Assembly: GCA_028386065.3 (NCBI GenBank) | Contig: JAKUCV010001511.1 | Coordinates: forward strand, 1-64,000 | DNA: 64,000 nucleotides | Direction of reading: 5' to 3' | DNA from: Turnera subulata | Taxonomy: Eukaryota > Streptophyta > Magnoliopsida > Malpighiales > Passifloraceae | Part shown: positions 1-15,353 of the stretch, piece by piece | How the letters are laid out: the number at the start of each line of letters is the position of its first letter | Numbering within the stretch: position 1 is the stretch's first letter | The notes under the pieces: generated by a model | Told to the model about the DNA's origin: nothing | Seen by the model: the letters and a program-made list of their open reading frames with translations, nothing else | Database searches by the model: none | Position numbers and translations under genes: made by a program

Positions 1-2214
1 TGTGGTGGTATCCTTGTTGTTGTTCGAGGGTGGGCATTGGTTCGGATCCAATACCTGCAGTGTTGTTTTGTTTACCGGTAAGCTTTCCGGCGACTTTGTT
101 TCTTTTCAGAATTTCTTAAAGCTGTGCTTTAGAGCTGTTTGTTGATTGGTTGTCGTCTTGGAGGTAGTGGCAGTTCGCCGTGGTTCGTTTTCAGGACTTC
201 GGGATGTATTCCGGCAAAGTTGACCGGAATCCGGCAAGCGCGCACTGTTCCGGCGGGGGCTCGGGAATTTTCCTGCGAAGGCTCGAGTTCTGCCCAGCGG
301 ACTATATTTCTCGTTTTACGAGTGTTAGACGGTAATTACCCATGTTTGCCTCGGTTATGCCATGTACTTAAATTCTGGAATTTATTTGTCGAAATACATT
401 TATATTTATATATTTAGTGAATTGCGGTTTACCGAGAGCGGAGAGTTAGAGTGTGTGGCCGGGAGAACTTACCGACACGAATAGAATTTACGCCGATTAA
501 CCTTGGGCTTGGGATGGGTTCAGGACGGTTTTAGGGAAAAACCGAGCCCAGGCCCAATAACCTCAATTTGAAGCTTAGGATGTTTAATTGGACTTAAAGT
601 TACGGACTTAGGACCTAATCACGGATATTAAGAACGGGCTCGAAGCCCAATTTCATAATCAGTAAATATGGACTTAAGGAAGTGGGCCTCGGCCCGAAAT
701 TCGTGATTAAAGTTTTAGTGGGCTTAAGCCGGGAATTTGTTTATGGACTTAGACGGTGAACCTTAGATTCCTTGTCTTTGGAGTTGTTGATGAGAATACA
801 CTCTTTTGGGCTTAGATGGGAAATCTTATAATCGGTTAGTTAGGTTCGGGAGTTACTCGATTGGGGCGTACCTTTAGCATACATGCACGCTTTTACTTCT
901 AAAATTGGTTTAATGATTATATTATGTACCGGTATTCAGGCACGAGAGATACCTCGGGAGCTGTAGACTCGGATCGGGAAGAAGTCATAATCTGCATTTC
1001 GAGGTGACATTACAAGTCTTTTTATATATGTTTTGTGAATGCATGTTGGTGTGGTTTGTTTGTTTACTTGCCTTGTTTGCTACATGCGATGATTGGAATT
1101 GTATACCTGATTGTTCTCACATGCCTAATTTCTATATGAAAAACTGCTTTGGTGATAATGTATGGTTATGGGCCGCAGGCCCGGATGAAACGGGGACACA
1201 TACAATTCACACTTCCCTGAAAGACATAATGTTTCTCAACGGAAATGTAAAAAAAAACGTAATAAAGGATAAAATACTAAATTCTACTGTGTATCGGTTG
1301 GTAGCCCAGAGGGAGGGTTGGGTACCCTCGGGTCACAGTATGCTGTTCCAGGGGATGTAGGTGCACCCCTGGAAGACTTGCACCGGTTAGGTGTGTCTGA
1401 GTGCACCCTCAGGTAGCTAGCGGCTACTCGAGATTTATCAGTGGTTTTTGGCCTCAGAATCTACCCCTTCTGAGGTTCGACATTTGGGTTTCACACCCTG
1501 ATCTGATCAGATGCGCTACCGAGACTTGACTCACAGTAGAGGGCCCATAATAATTAAAATAATAAATGTAACAATAAAATAATGGATTGAACCTAACTAA
1601 TCAGAACAATAATACAATAAGATGTTTATGTGTTGGTGTGTGATTCTTATTTGCTTGTATGTTGTACTTGTGCTCGTGAGCTACTCACCCTACGAGCATG
1701 ACTTCACTTTCATGTATATTTAGACTTTTAATGATCACTGAGTAGACGACTCACATAATCGCCACCGTTGTTTTTCAGACTTTAGTTAGCTTGCTGTCCC
1801 ACTTATACTATCGACTCGGAGTTCAGACACAGACACTTCAGCAGGTAGATGTGCATCATCTCTCGGTGGGATCCATAGGACCATATGCATGTTATTTTCT
1901 ACTTTGATTTTTATTTATTACTTTCATCTTCCGCTGCATGAGTAATAATTCGAGATGTCATAAATGTTTTACATTTATATCGGCGGTTTGCCGGAGTTTA
2001 AATTTTGTGATATTATTTCGGCGTGATGCCGTGGTGGCTTACGACTTGATAAGCCGGTTGATCTCATTTGTTTTTATGACATCTCGTTGTTAATACATTT
2101 TTATGGAAAATGTTTGTATGCTGAGGCATCGGTATTCGTATCCCGGGTTTCAAGAGTATTTTGACAATTCTCTTCCATTTAAATGTTTTTATTTTTGGGA
2201 TACGGGCTTCCACA
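1..2214 (+). mobile_element. Long LTR of a Ty3-type retrotransposon (family B), left end cut by window
   Basis: This stretch is closely similar, base for base over long runs, to 43100-45147, which is the right part of a second copy of the same LTR. Shared blocks include the segment with 'ctactcaccctacgagcatg' and the end 'cttccaca' at 2214 (TG...CA type end). The short open frames inside are not conserved as protein. No primer-binding site follows the end, so it is a 3' LTR or a solo LTR rather than a 5' LTR. It sits inside the LINE ORF1 sequence that follows. Confidence 0.75.
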
Positions 2215-4009
2215 ACCGGAGGGTACCGATGAGTCCATGGAGGATGTTTGCCCGAGTTACCGAGACACCCTCTTTGCCGGTTCCAACCCGCTTTACCAAT
2301 CCGATCCGTGGGAACTTGAAGGAGAGGCTGAATACGAAGAAGGAGATTTGATGGTGACTGAACAAGATGGCGTGGAGAATTTAGTCTTATCTGATCCTTT
2401 TAAAGCCAGATTGGACAAACAATGGGAAAATGCAGTTGTCGTCAAATTATATGGACGATATATTGGCTTCACAGCTCTGCGTACAAAACTGTTCGAGCTT
2501 TGGAAGCCAACCGGTTCGATCAAGATCATAGACCTCGAGAATAATTTTTATTTGGTAAGGTTCTAGGAGGCTCAAGATTATTTGCATGCCCTGACCGATG
2601 GACCGTGGTTCATTTACAGAAGCGTTCTCAGCGTGCAACCTTGGACCCCCAACTTCCGAGCTTCATCCGGCAAAATTGACTCCATCGTCACCTGGATTTA
2701 GTTCCCTGATTTTCCAACCAACCGGTACCATTCCCGGATTATGCGGCAGCTCGGCAACATGGTGAGTAGAACGGTCAAGCTCGATGGTAATACTTCTAAC
2801 CCCACTAGAGCTAAATTTGCAAGAGTAGCTGTTTGTCTTGATTTAACGAAACCCCTCAAGGGAACAGTATACCTTGAAGGGGAACCGTTAAAGGTTGGTT
2901 ATGAAGGATTGCCAGATATTTGTTATTTTTGTGGGAACCTTGATCATAACATTTTAGCCTGCCCGATAGCTCCGCATATTCAGGGAGGCAAGTCTGTACC
3001 CCCCTCTGCATCCTCAACGAGTTCTGGGGACCCAGCTATCTCAACAAACGAAGGGCGGGGGGAATGGATGAATGTCCCTCACAGGTCTAGGCGGCCACAC
3101 CAGCGTCAAATTGTTGGCCCTCTGGTTTCCCCTTTAGCTCCCCATCCTAGTAATCCACCTAACAGATTCCAAGTTCTTAGTCGTCCTCAACCTGAGGACT
3201 CAGAGGCCGGAATTCCTCTAACCCCGACTATACCCATCCCGCCGAAACAGACCACACCAAATGCCTCCCTAGAGATACCAATTGTACCTGCCCCTCCACC
3301 ACCAACAATAAATGATGATGCGACCCATTCCCAGCCTGAACCTCCCCCGACTCTTCCCACACTTCAAGATTTCATAGGGGAAAGGTCACTCAAACGGTCC
3401 AAGAATAAGCTTGCTACCTGAATCCCCAAGCAATCCAACAAGAAAACTCAACCCCTGAAAATCTCGAAGCTTATATCCAAGGAAACCCCCAAAAGACATT
3501 CCCTTCAAGATGTTTCCAATACCAGCACCTACCCGTCTACCTCAGATGTTGTCCAAACCCCTATCGGACCTGTCCCCTCCCCAGTGCCTTCCCCTGCCAT
3601 TTACCCCGCTATCTCTGACAATTTCAACCATCCAGCCCCGCCCCGACCCCGAAGAAATCAGAACCACACGGCAGTAGTCCTTACAGAAGACTGCCATCGC
3701 ATGATTTTCTCCCCCGGTGCATCCAGCTCCGGTATAAATCTGGATCGGCCGCCGGATACTTCTCATCCTCGCTGACCAGTCACGTCCCTGGTTTTATACA
3801 TTTAGTCTTTGCAGTGATTGTTCCACCAGTCTATGTTGTTTCTTCTTGTCCAGTTTATTTGGGATTCTGATCCCTCGCCATGTACTATTTTTCACTATGC
3901 TTGTCATGTCTCTTGTATAAGATAGAAGTCGAACTGAGCTAACGACTTCTAATCATGTACCTAACTCACGTATATTTTTTAATATACTTCCCGGTTTCGA
4001 CAAAAAAAA
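2215..4009 (+). mobile_element. LINE (L1-type) derivative holding ORF1 and 3' tail but no ORF2
   Basis: An ORF1 remnant is followed by about 225 bases of 3' untranslated sequence and an A-run at 4002-4009. No reverse transcriptase or endonuclease coding sequence lies between ORF1 and the tail, so this copy is an internally deleted LINE. The family B LTR abuts its left side, so the true 5' end may lie outside the window. Together with the LTR it appears to lie in an intron of the SDR gene whose next exon starts at 4136. Confidence 0.7.
2237..3775 (+). pseudogene. LINE ORF1 (DUF4283 plus zinc knuckle), three in-frame stops
   Basis: One reading frame runs from ATG 2237 to TGA 3773-3775 and is interrupted by stops at 2564-2566, 2699-2701 and 3419-3421. 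The first part, with 'WENAVVVKLYGRYIGF' and 'FYLVRF', is the DUF4283 RNA-binding-like domain seen in plant LINE ORF1 and related proteins. Around 2920-2960 lies a zinc knuckle C-x2-C-x4-H-x4-C (CYFCGNLDHNILAC). The remainder is proline-rich. The protein would act in retroelement RNA packaging. The stops make this copy non-functional. Confidence 0.8.
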
Positions 4010-4135
4010 GAAAGTGTAAGTGTTGGACTTGGTATAGTTTACGGTTTGCCTCAAGTATAACTTAGGTTGGTCTAATATGTATCATGACATTTACGATTCT
4101 ATGTATTTTATTGACCAACTTTACGATGGATACAG

Positions 4136-5274
<1,139 letters not shown>

Positions 5275-5545
5275 ACATGGCTTGGACATCAGTACCAATC
5301 TTTATTACGGCCATCTTACATAGCTTTATGTGGAAGGTTTCTCTCTTTCCAGATTTCAGAGGTTTTTTAAAAAAAATTTAAATTTAAATAATGTCAGAAC
5401 TACTAAAACTCTTGTTAAATATCTCTTGCTACCAAGTATTGTTGGGCTGAGTAATAAGGATTTCGGTGTCTTCGAGGGCAGATCTCGATTCAATTCTTGC
5501 CTTTAAGTTTTTCTTTTGTTGCTAATGGAATCTGCTTAATTTTAT
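5275..5545 (+). other. 3' flank of SDR gene
   Basis: Sequence directly after the SDR stop, presumably 3' UTR and terminator. No coding potential is seen. A T/A-rich run lies near 5365-5390. Confidence 0.4.
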
Positions 5546-6686
5546 GGGTAATGCTATATGCCACTATATACATCACTCCTGAAATTTTTAGGGGGTGATG
5601 TGGCATCCTACATGGTTTATTAGGTATTTAAATAACTTGTTGATTGGATATATTTTATATATCACATTAATTTCCTAAAAAAAAATTAAATTTATTTCCC
5701 TATCCTTTTTTTTATGATTGACATAAACGAATCAACGCAATTCATAATAAACACTCCTAATCACATTAATTTCCTACCCAGAAACAAACCCTATATTTGT
5801 TTCCGTATCCTTTCTTTATGATTGGCATGGGCGGCTCTGAAATGAATCAACGCGATACATCATAATTATCCGCTGCACTGTCCGGATCTTGAAGCCTACA
5901 CCGGCACCGGTGGCTTGCTTTAGAAAACAAAATTGATATTCTTTTCGTAATCAAGCAAACCTTCCAAGCTATTTGTTCTTGTTATTTTTCATCTTTACCC
6001 ATTGTTAGCTCTTTTTCTTTTTACAATTCGTGATTAAGGGGGTTTGGCTCTTTTGAAAACGTAAACCCGAATATATGTATCACCATCACATCTAATTAAT
6101 CCCAATCTAGTGGAGGCTTTGCAAATTGGTTGGCAAAAGCCATGCCAACAAATAAAAGTGGATTTCAATTGATTTGAACAGGCTTTCACCCAGTGTATTT
6201 CCCCTTCAAAATTTGAATGATGACCTGAATTTCTGTTCTATTCATCCACTCTATTTTTCCTTTGCAGCCGATGTATTCGTTGACTTCGTAAGATTAGTTA
6301 GATATTCTTCAATGGAGAGACATACAAGTCACTCTCTCTCTCTCTTTAAGAATTTCAATTAGGAGTGTTTATGATGAATCGCGTTGATTCATTTCAGAGC
6401 CGTCGATGCCAATCGTAAAAAAGGGATAGGGAAACAAATTTAGGGTTTGCTTTCGGGTAGGAAATTAATGTGATTAGGAGTGTTTATGATGAATTGCGTT
6501 GATTCGTTTATGTCAATCACAAAAAAACGGATAGGGAAATAAATTTAAATTTTTTTAGGAAATTAATGTGATATATAAAATATATCTAATCAGCAAGTTA
6601 TTTAAATATCTTATAAACCATGTAGGATGCCACATCACCCCTGAAAATTTCAGGGGTAATGTATGTAGTGGCATATAGCATTACCC
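5546..6686. mobile_element. Non-autonomous Mutator-like element with long TIRs
   Basis: The element begins GGGTAATGCTATATGCCACTA and ends with its inverted form (TAGTGGCATATAGCATTACCC), flanked on both sides by the 9-bp duplication TAATTTTAT (5537-5545 and 6687-6695). A 9-bp TSD with long TIRs is diagnostic of the Mutator superfamily. Each arm is over 300 bp. Each arm contains a second, diverged copy of its inner part (the 'gaatcaacgc' and 'cacattaatttcct' motifs recur). No transposase is present. A CT microsatellite lies in the core near 6331-6348. Confidence 0.85.
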
Positions 6687-6695
6687 TAATTTTAT

Positions 6696-7548
6696 TGATG
6701 TTAAACATCTGGACGAGGGTCATTAAGGAAATGGCATGATACATGGATTAACACACAAGGAGTCATTAAGGATATTCTTGTCTTATTCCTCAAAAAAAAA
6801 AAGATATTCTTGTCTTAGAGTTTACAATGTATGTTGCGTGTAAGTGCCACTACTAAGAAGGAAAAACAACAAAAATCCAAGTTCGCGACCCGGTCGAATC
6901 GTGATTAATCGGGTTGGAAAACAAAAACAAAAACAACAAAAAAAATATCTCTTGCTTGATTGTGCAGTAATTGTTAGGTATTAATTCAAATTTGATAAAG
7001 ATGCATGGCCTCCACTCATCACTTTGTTGTACACCTTGTTTTCCATATGATGAGGGAGGCTCCTATTGTCTAGGGCCATGGCAAACCACCTTGCTAACCC
7101 TCGTTGGCCTATACGATTATTTTGTTATTATCAGACCAAAATTAACCCCATTCACCCTCAAAATCCAAAGGTCAGGTTTCTTAGTCCTACAAGTCATAGG
7201 AAGATATTAGTTCAACAGTTAAATGTAGTGTAAAAAACAGAATAATTCCCAATACTACAGTTAACTCGACGGTTAAGAGAATCCCCTTCTTTTAAGCATC
7301 TTTAAGTGATTACTATAAAGTATAATAGTAGGAAAATATCTAATCCACAAAATTTTTATACCAAAAATTTATACAAATAGTAAGTTATACATTTGCTAAG
7401 ATTGATAGGAAATGTTGCAGCATTGCTTATACTAACTTTTAACAGGATATTGGCCCGATATTCCTGATTAACAAGAAATCATACTTTTCTAACTTTCCTA
7501 TTTTTTGGTTAATGGTATATTTGGTATTGGTATTTTCTCAAATTCATC
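6696..7548. other. AT-rich intergenic sequence
   Basis: No gene recognised. There are A-rich tracts near 6790-6800 and 6920-6950. A 79-codon open frame at 6971-7210 has no recognisable domain and I do not treat it as a gene. Confidence 0.4.
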
Positions 7549-7813
7549 AAAGTGAATTTTTTGTCCCTGTATTCATCTCGAATTTTAAATATGGTCATTG
7601 TACTCAATTTTCATAAATTTGGTATTTCCGGATAGGTGTCATGCTTTGATTGGTTAAGTCATCATGTAGAATTTAAATTAGACTAATTGGATGATTACAC
7701 TTATCTGGAAATATCAAATTTAATAAAAATATAGTAATACAAGGACCAAAATCTATAAAAATTAAATATAATGACCACATTTAAAATTTGAGGCTACAAC
7801 AAAAATCCACTTT
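7549..7813. mobile_element. MITE-like inverted-repeat element
   Basis: The left arm from AAAGTGAATTTTTTGT and the right arm ending in ACAAAAATCCACTTT are imperfect inverted copies over roughly 110 bp each. Shared inverted segments include 'aaattttaaatatggtcatt' against its complement near 7770-7790, and 'tatttccggataggtgt' against its complement near 7698-7715. No coding sequence is present. I could not fix the target duplication, so the superfamily is unknown. Confidence 0.55.
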
Positions 7814-7912
7814 ATCCTAGCATTCTTATTATGCCTGCCGGCAGCCTCTTACATAAAAGGGCAGTTCATTTCTGTTGATGGTGTCCTTTCCGTCAGTGGT
7901 TTCAGTGAGTAA
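7814..7912 (+). pseudogene. C-terminal exon fragment of a second tropinone-reductase-like SDR
   Basis: The frame ending in TAA 7910-7912 reads 'LAFLLCLPAASYIKGQ' followed by 'FISVDGVLSVSGFSE'. It aligns with the end of the SDR at 4136-5274 ('[15 protein letters not shown]', '[11 protein letters not shown]'). It begins right beside the MITE-like repeat, and no further SDR exon was found upstream. It is most likely a decayed tandem duplicate of the SDR gene. Confidence 0.7.
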
Positions 7913-8411
7913 ACTTTTGATGGGATCTAGCAATGGATTTTCAATTTTTATAACACAACTTACTTAGATTGTATCTATCTATGTTGCCGGCTTGCCGCTG
8001 TATTTTCTGAAGTCATGATAAATAAGATAAATATGCGACTAACTAGAGAGGTTTCAAGTTTTCATTAAGAAATTTCCGGTGCTCATAATAAGAGTAAGAT
8101 AAAAAGAGTCATCAGATTTCAACAATATACATGGTTGCATTACAAACAGCACATACATTCCTCGTTCACATTGTGCAAACAAATTACAGAAAACAGGGCG
8201 CCTCCGTTTTTTTGTTAGATAAAATGGAAACCTCCATATGGTGAATACAGGTATAAACATGCAATTAAAAAGAGTACATGGCAATAAGGAAAGGAGTGAC
8301 TGATCATAAGAAAGAACCTCGAATGAAAACAAGGAAAGAAGTGACTGACTAAAACAAGGCAAAGTTTTTTGAGCTGGTTGGTCCAAAATTATGCATCTCT
8401 CCAGATGCTGA
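7913..8411 (-). other. FKF1 3' flank / probable 3' UTR
   Basis: Lies directly downstream (minus-strand sense) of the FKF1 stop. There is no coding similarity. The 110-codon minus frame at 8054-8386 has no domain and is taken as UTR noise. Confidence 0.4.
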
Positions 8412-10695
<2,284 letters not shown>

Positions 10696-10930
10696 TTAAT
10701 AAACCGGATTCTGGATGGATATTGGCTTTATTTCTTCTTCCTTTTTTCCTTGTAAATTTCCTTTCTTTGCTTTTCTTGGGTGTGTGCGTTTGTGTCTTCG
10801 CTCGAATTCGAGTGGAGTAGGGAGGCAGGGGAGGTGGTGATTGGTGGCACCGTGTCTTTTCTCTTCCCAGATTAAAAAAAAAAAAAAATCTATTCATTCG
10901 ACAAATTCTCTCTCATTAAGTGGCTCCCTG

Positions 10931-10938
10931 AGATATTT
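10931..10938 (-). promoter_or_regulatory. Short evening-element match upstream of FKF1
   Basis: AAATATCT on the minus strand lies about 260 bases upstream of the FKF1 start codon. This is the core of the evening element bound by CCA1/LHY/RVE factors, which fits the known afternoon/evening expression of FKF1. An 8-mer can occur by chance in AT-rich DNA. Confidence 0.4.
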
Positions 10939-11889
10939 GTGTTGGTCGACGGAGTACGAGAATGTCCCTATTTCTCCCCTTTAATTACGACAATGTCCCG
11001 TCACCGGCTCACCCTGTCTTCGGTTTTCCAATCTTTAATAATTTAATTTCCGACAAAGAAAAATCTTATGTTTCAGCTGTAATATTTGCTGTTTGTACTC
11101 ATTTCTTGACGGGATATTTTATTCAACCGTAATCTAATCATCATTATTCCCTTACAAGGCAAGAAGTAGTAACTAAGCACTTGCTGTCGCAATCTTAGCC
11201 AGCCGTCCAGTTCTGTAGTGGCCCAAGCCTTACAATTTTAAAATTCTGTTGCCTCTCCGAGGTTACTTAATAGTACTAAGGTCAGAAACAAAAAAAAAAA
11301 CAATAAAAAAATGGTACTCTTTGTCTTTGTTGCCTTCAATTTACTTTCTTTTTCTGGTTTGGTTGAGTGTCTGGGTAAGGACTTGTTTTTTTCTTCTCAC
11401 AACAGAAAATATTACTAATTCGCACCCAAATCTCAACCTTTCCCTAGAAATATGCTAGAGATGTTATTGCGCTACAGTAGCTCTCGGCGCATCATATTTG
11501 TATTTTGACTTGGCAATATTTGATTACTATAAATTATCATTTATATTTGATTTTTCATTGGTAAATGTCAGTGTTATTGATTAAAGAGTTATGTATAGTT
11601 TGTGGCTGGAAAGTTACCCCTCCTGAAAAGAATTATAGCTTATTTTTATTAACGAAAAATAAGTAAAGGAAGAAGAGAAAAATAAGAGGATAGCAGCTTT
11701 GAGTTGCAAATTTATTGACCGGTTAGAAGGATACAAGATTAGATTAAGAATAAAATCTCAAAACTGAATAACTGATGGTGGGGACATATTTGGGAATGGC
11801 AAATTTGTAGTTAGAGTAGGCACGGTAGGGGTAGAACTGGGAAGTCAAGGTTGGTTAGTGGGTTACTGATGAACACGTATCTGAATAAT

Positions 11890-11915
11890 AAAATATCTAG
11901 TAGGGGAAAATATCT
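11890..11915 (+). promoter_or_regulatory. Pair of perfect evening elements (AAAATATCT x2)
   Basis: Two exact 9-mers AAAATATCT lie at 11890-11898 and 11907-11915, and a reverse core AGATATTT lies at 11975-11982. They are about 1.2-1.3 kb upstream of the FKF1 start, between FKF1 and the 3' end of the next gene, so FKF1 is the obvious target. Function is inferred. Confidence 0.4.
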
Positions 11916-13035
11916 TTGACGCAACAGGCCACCAACATGAGTTCCATGTCACCCCAAATATGGTCTGTATTTGAAGATATTTCGAGGCATTGAAGGATGT
12001 GGCGGGTATTATGGCCCCAAGACCAAGAGCATCATTCCCTTACCTGATCCCTTTGACCTCCCTTGTCTCTTTTTTTTTTCTTTTTTTAATTTATGTTTGT
12101 ATATAAGTTCTATCCCATTGGCCTCATTGCTTGCAAATAATGCTAATGCTAAACAACAACCATTATTCTTGATCATATTAAATCATGATTAGCAGTGGCA
12201 CTCTAACATTCTCCTAACAATTCTGTATATAAGTTTATCCCACCCATGAGTACTTCCTCATGACCGATGTCATTGGCATTCATTCTGGATTATGAAGTAA
12301 AACAAATAACAATTTATACACAGATTATTTTCAAACTATATGTATTAATCAACAGGTATAATGATGGAAGGTCAAATTTGCTTTACAAAATGGATGTCAG
12401 CCACAATTGCAGAAACAGTCTTCCTAACCAAGTAACCATTGCTAAAAACTACAATGCTTTCTACATAGAGAATGACTACAAAATTGTAGTATCTTCTTTC
12501 GGATAAGATTCTTTTACCTTTGCTTTGCACATCAATAGATAGAGCTTATTTTGTGCTTTATTGTTAGAGGACAGCAAATCAGGATGGGTACTGGTTGGCC
12601 AAAGCAACTAGGAGGAGACAATATTCACCTGGGCTGATGCTCCTCCTTCAGCCCTTCAAAACTTTCTGTGCTGGGATTTGGATGATAATGTTTTAACGTT
12701 CTTTAAAAAACTGCATGTATATTCGTCCACTCAACTAGGAGGTCCAAAAAAAATCAGGTCTCAGGGCCGGGAGGCAAAAGATTTGATCAATAAAAGATGC
12801 AACACCTAGCTACTTGTATAGCCCCAATTAAATTCACCCAATTCTTCTCCCAAATGGAATTTGTTTTCAATTTTTTTTTTGGGGGTTCTCGTAAACTGTC
12901 ACAGTGTGCTACTAATAACCTTCAATATTATGGATAGCAAACTGATAAGCAATTTCATTTTACTGAAGCAAATTGAAAGTTTATCAGAATCCAGAGTGTT
13001 ATAAATGTAAATGGGCGCGCGGCTCCGCTGATAAA

Positions 13036-14179
13036 TCATTTTGAAGCGAGACGGCTCTTGAAAGCTTCCCATGTTAAGCCTCTCTCCAAATACTCTATAT
13101 TAGTGGGGTCAAAGGGTCCTTTAATCCTGTCAATGGACTTTATAACTGCTCTAGCTGGAAGAACACTCCTTGCTGGATCTGGCGAAGTGCTGTAGCTCAA
13201 GCACGAGGAGAAACCCTGAGATTACCAAATATCACCCTAGTTAGTGAATGTCATAATATATATGGTTCAATCCACTAGAAGTGCGACATTGGATTTAGCT
13301 AGGAATTTGGAATTATCAATTAATGTTCTCTTAATTTCCTGTTAAGTAGAGTATCTCTGAATTTATCCGGCACATATAAACATATTATTATCATGATCAC
13401 AAAGTAGTACTTATAACAGTTGTTGGTGGGGGCAATTGTACAAGGCTTACCAGCATTCGGAGAAAAACTAATTATAAAGCCACCGGATGTGTAAAGAACA
13501 CAAGACCAGGAAAGGAAAAAAAAAGAAAAAGAAAAAGGGAACACTCTATATAAAAGATTGGCATAGCCGTCTCGTACAAAACAAAAAAGTTATGACCACC
13601 ATTCCAAATAATCAAACAGACAACAAAAATAATTACATATCCTAAAATTAACAATATCAAGGGGAAACAGATTTCAGCAAAATGCTTGTTTAGTTGCTCC
13701 TCTTTGTCAGGACGCTTCAAAAAAATTTGGGGTTGGTTGGGCTCTAAAAAGAATTAATTCGGGCTAGCTCTTATTACTACTATAAATTGGTAACAAATTA
13801 TAGAGAAGAGGTTATTAGATAAACAAACCTTGAAGATAAGCACTTCCACTTCCTGCTCGTCCAGTTTGGCATGGACAAGAAGTGCTTCTCCTCTAGCAGA
13901 CTGAGTATAGAATTCGAGCATGGCAATCTCCTCATTATGCCCGTACTCTTCTTCGTCTTCTTCTTCTTCTTCCTCCTCCTTCTCCTCATACCTCACTCTC
14001 CTCCTAGCACCACATCGAGGGCTGAAGCCTCGTAATTGGGTGCTGCGGGGTGGCAGCGCTAAAAGTTCAAAGGAGGAAGTAGTAGTAGCGGTGGTAGTTG
14101 TCACACTTTTGAAAGGAGCGTTTATAATTAGGTTATGAAGATGGAGAAGGCGAAATACAAAGCATGATGAGGATGCCAT
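13036..14179 (-). CDS. Probable plastid-targeted protein of unknown function (acidic tract plus conserved C-terminal domain)
   Basis: Exons 14179-13829 and 13215-13036 join in phase 0 (donor GTTTGT, acceptor CTCAG) to give 176 aa ending at TGA. I chose ATG 14179 (MASSSC...) over the upstream TTG/ATG frame because it gives a typical Ser/Thr-rich transit peptide. Residues about 1-60 are transit-like, about 65-80 form a Glu-rich tract, and the rest is a compact domain including 'EIAMLEFYTQSARGEALLVHA', 'EVEVLIFKGFSSCLSY' (across the splice) and 'AVIKSIDRIKGPFDP' up to 'GLTWEAFKSRL'. I recall uncharacterised plant proteins with this domain (DUF7734-type) but cannot name a function. Both strong codon-level continuity and splice sites support a real gene. 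Confidence 0.8.
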
Positions 14180-15353
14180 AGCATTAATATATATTAGGAG
14201 GAGCACATAGTCCCTCTTCCTCCTGTAAGTGTAGGCTTCAACAGCTGGTGGTTGGAGACGATGATACAGTACACTTGGATAGAGTCTGGTGATTCACAAA
14301 GATAGGGTATCCTTACCATAAGATAAGATGTATGTGCCAATCTAATATGTCTCCCCGCTTGGGCGGGTCAACAATTTTTTTTTTTTTTAATTTTTGGAGG
14401 GAGCAAAATCTACATGTAAATAGTAGAAATACAAAATTTGAGGTCGTTAAAATATTGGAAAATAAAAAAATGTATTTATTTTCTGCACAACATATCAAGA
14501 AAAAATTTACTTTTGCTCAGCATACTTTTTCATACAATCATAACATGAATTTTAACGCTCTAAATACACAGTGATAACAAGAAATTTTACGTATTTAAAA
14601 AAAATAAAAAAATTAAAATTTAACTACATTAAATATTTATAGCCAGCTTGAACAAAAAAAAACTCCATGCAAGACAAAAGAATTAAACGAAAAAAGAAAT
14701 ATCTTAGATTGTTTTTATGGGCAAAATGCTTGCTCTTAAATTATATATAAGACGTGTAGTTATATTTTAATAAAATAATATATTTATTTTCCTAATCGCA
14801 TATGCATGATATTTGAGAAATCAATTTTTTTTTCAAATATTTGAGTCATCAATGAACAAAAGATTTTTTTTTGATAAAAAAAACAAAGGATGTACTCCAA
14901 AAAAACATAAGAAGCCAACATATATAGTGCCTTAGAGAGAAAGAAATGAAACGTTTAAAGCAAAGTATTACTTTGATAAACTAGACAGTTCGTAAAGTTT
15001 GAGGCCTAGTAGTGTACTTCCGTTTGTTGCCTTCTGGGAATATATTTTCGAGTAGAATTCATGAAAAGCTTGCGACAGTGAAAGGGTGGTTGGCTAAGAA
15101 ATTCTTAATAAATAAATGGATTTTTTTCCTTGGACACATAATAAGTCATTAAGAAAAGAAACAAAATTTTACAATCAATGAATATATCTCCCTGTAAAAC
15201 TAAAATAATTTTTCCATAAAGGTAATTTGTGTAATATAATTAATATAAGATATAACAATGAAAGGTTATTTCAGTCACTAGTAAAATAATACTTATTAAT
15301 TGTGAGATTCTTTTTTTGTGGCTTATCATGTGTCCTCAGGGTACAAGATAAAA
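14180..15353. other. AT-rich intergenic sequence with promoter of the 13-14 kb gene
   Basis: Directly upstream of the minus-strand gene start. GATAAG-type I-box motifs (ataagataagatg near 14318-14331) are common in light-regulated plant promoters. The remainder is AT-rich without recognisable genes. Confidence 0.4.

Noticed and set aside
1004..1360. 118-codon frame with hydrophobic start, possible membrane protein
   Set aside because: The matching stretch in the second LTR copy (43921-44260) has indels that break the frame, so it is LTR sequence.
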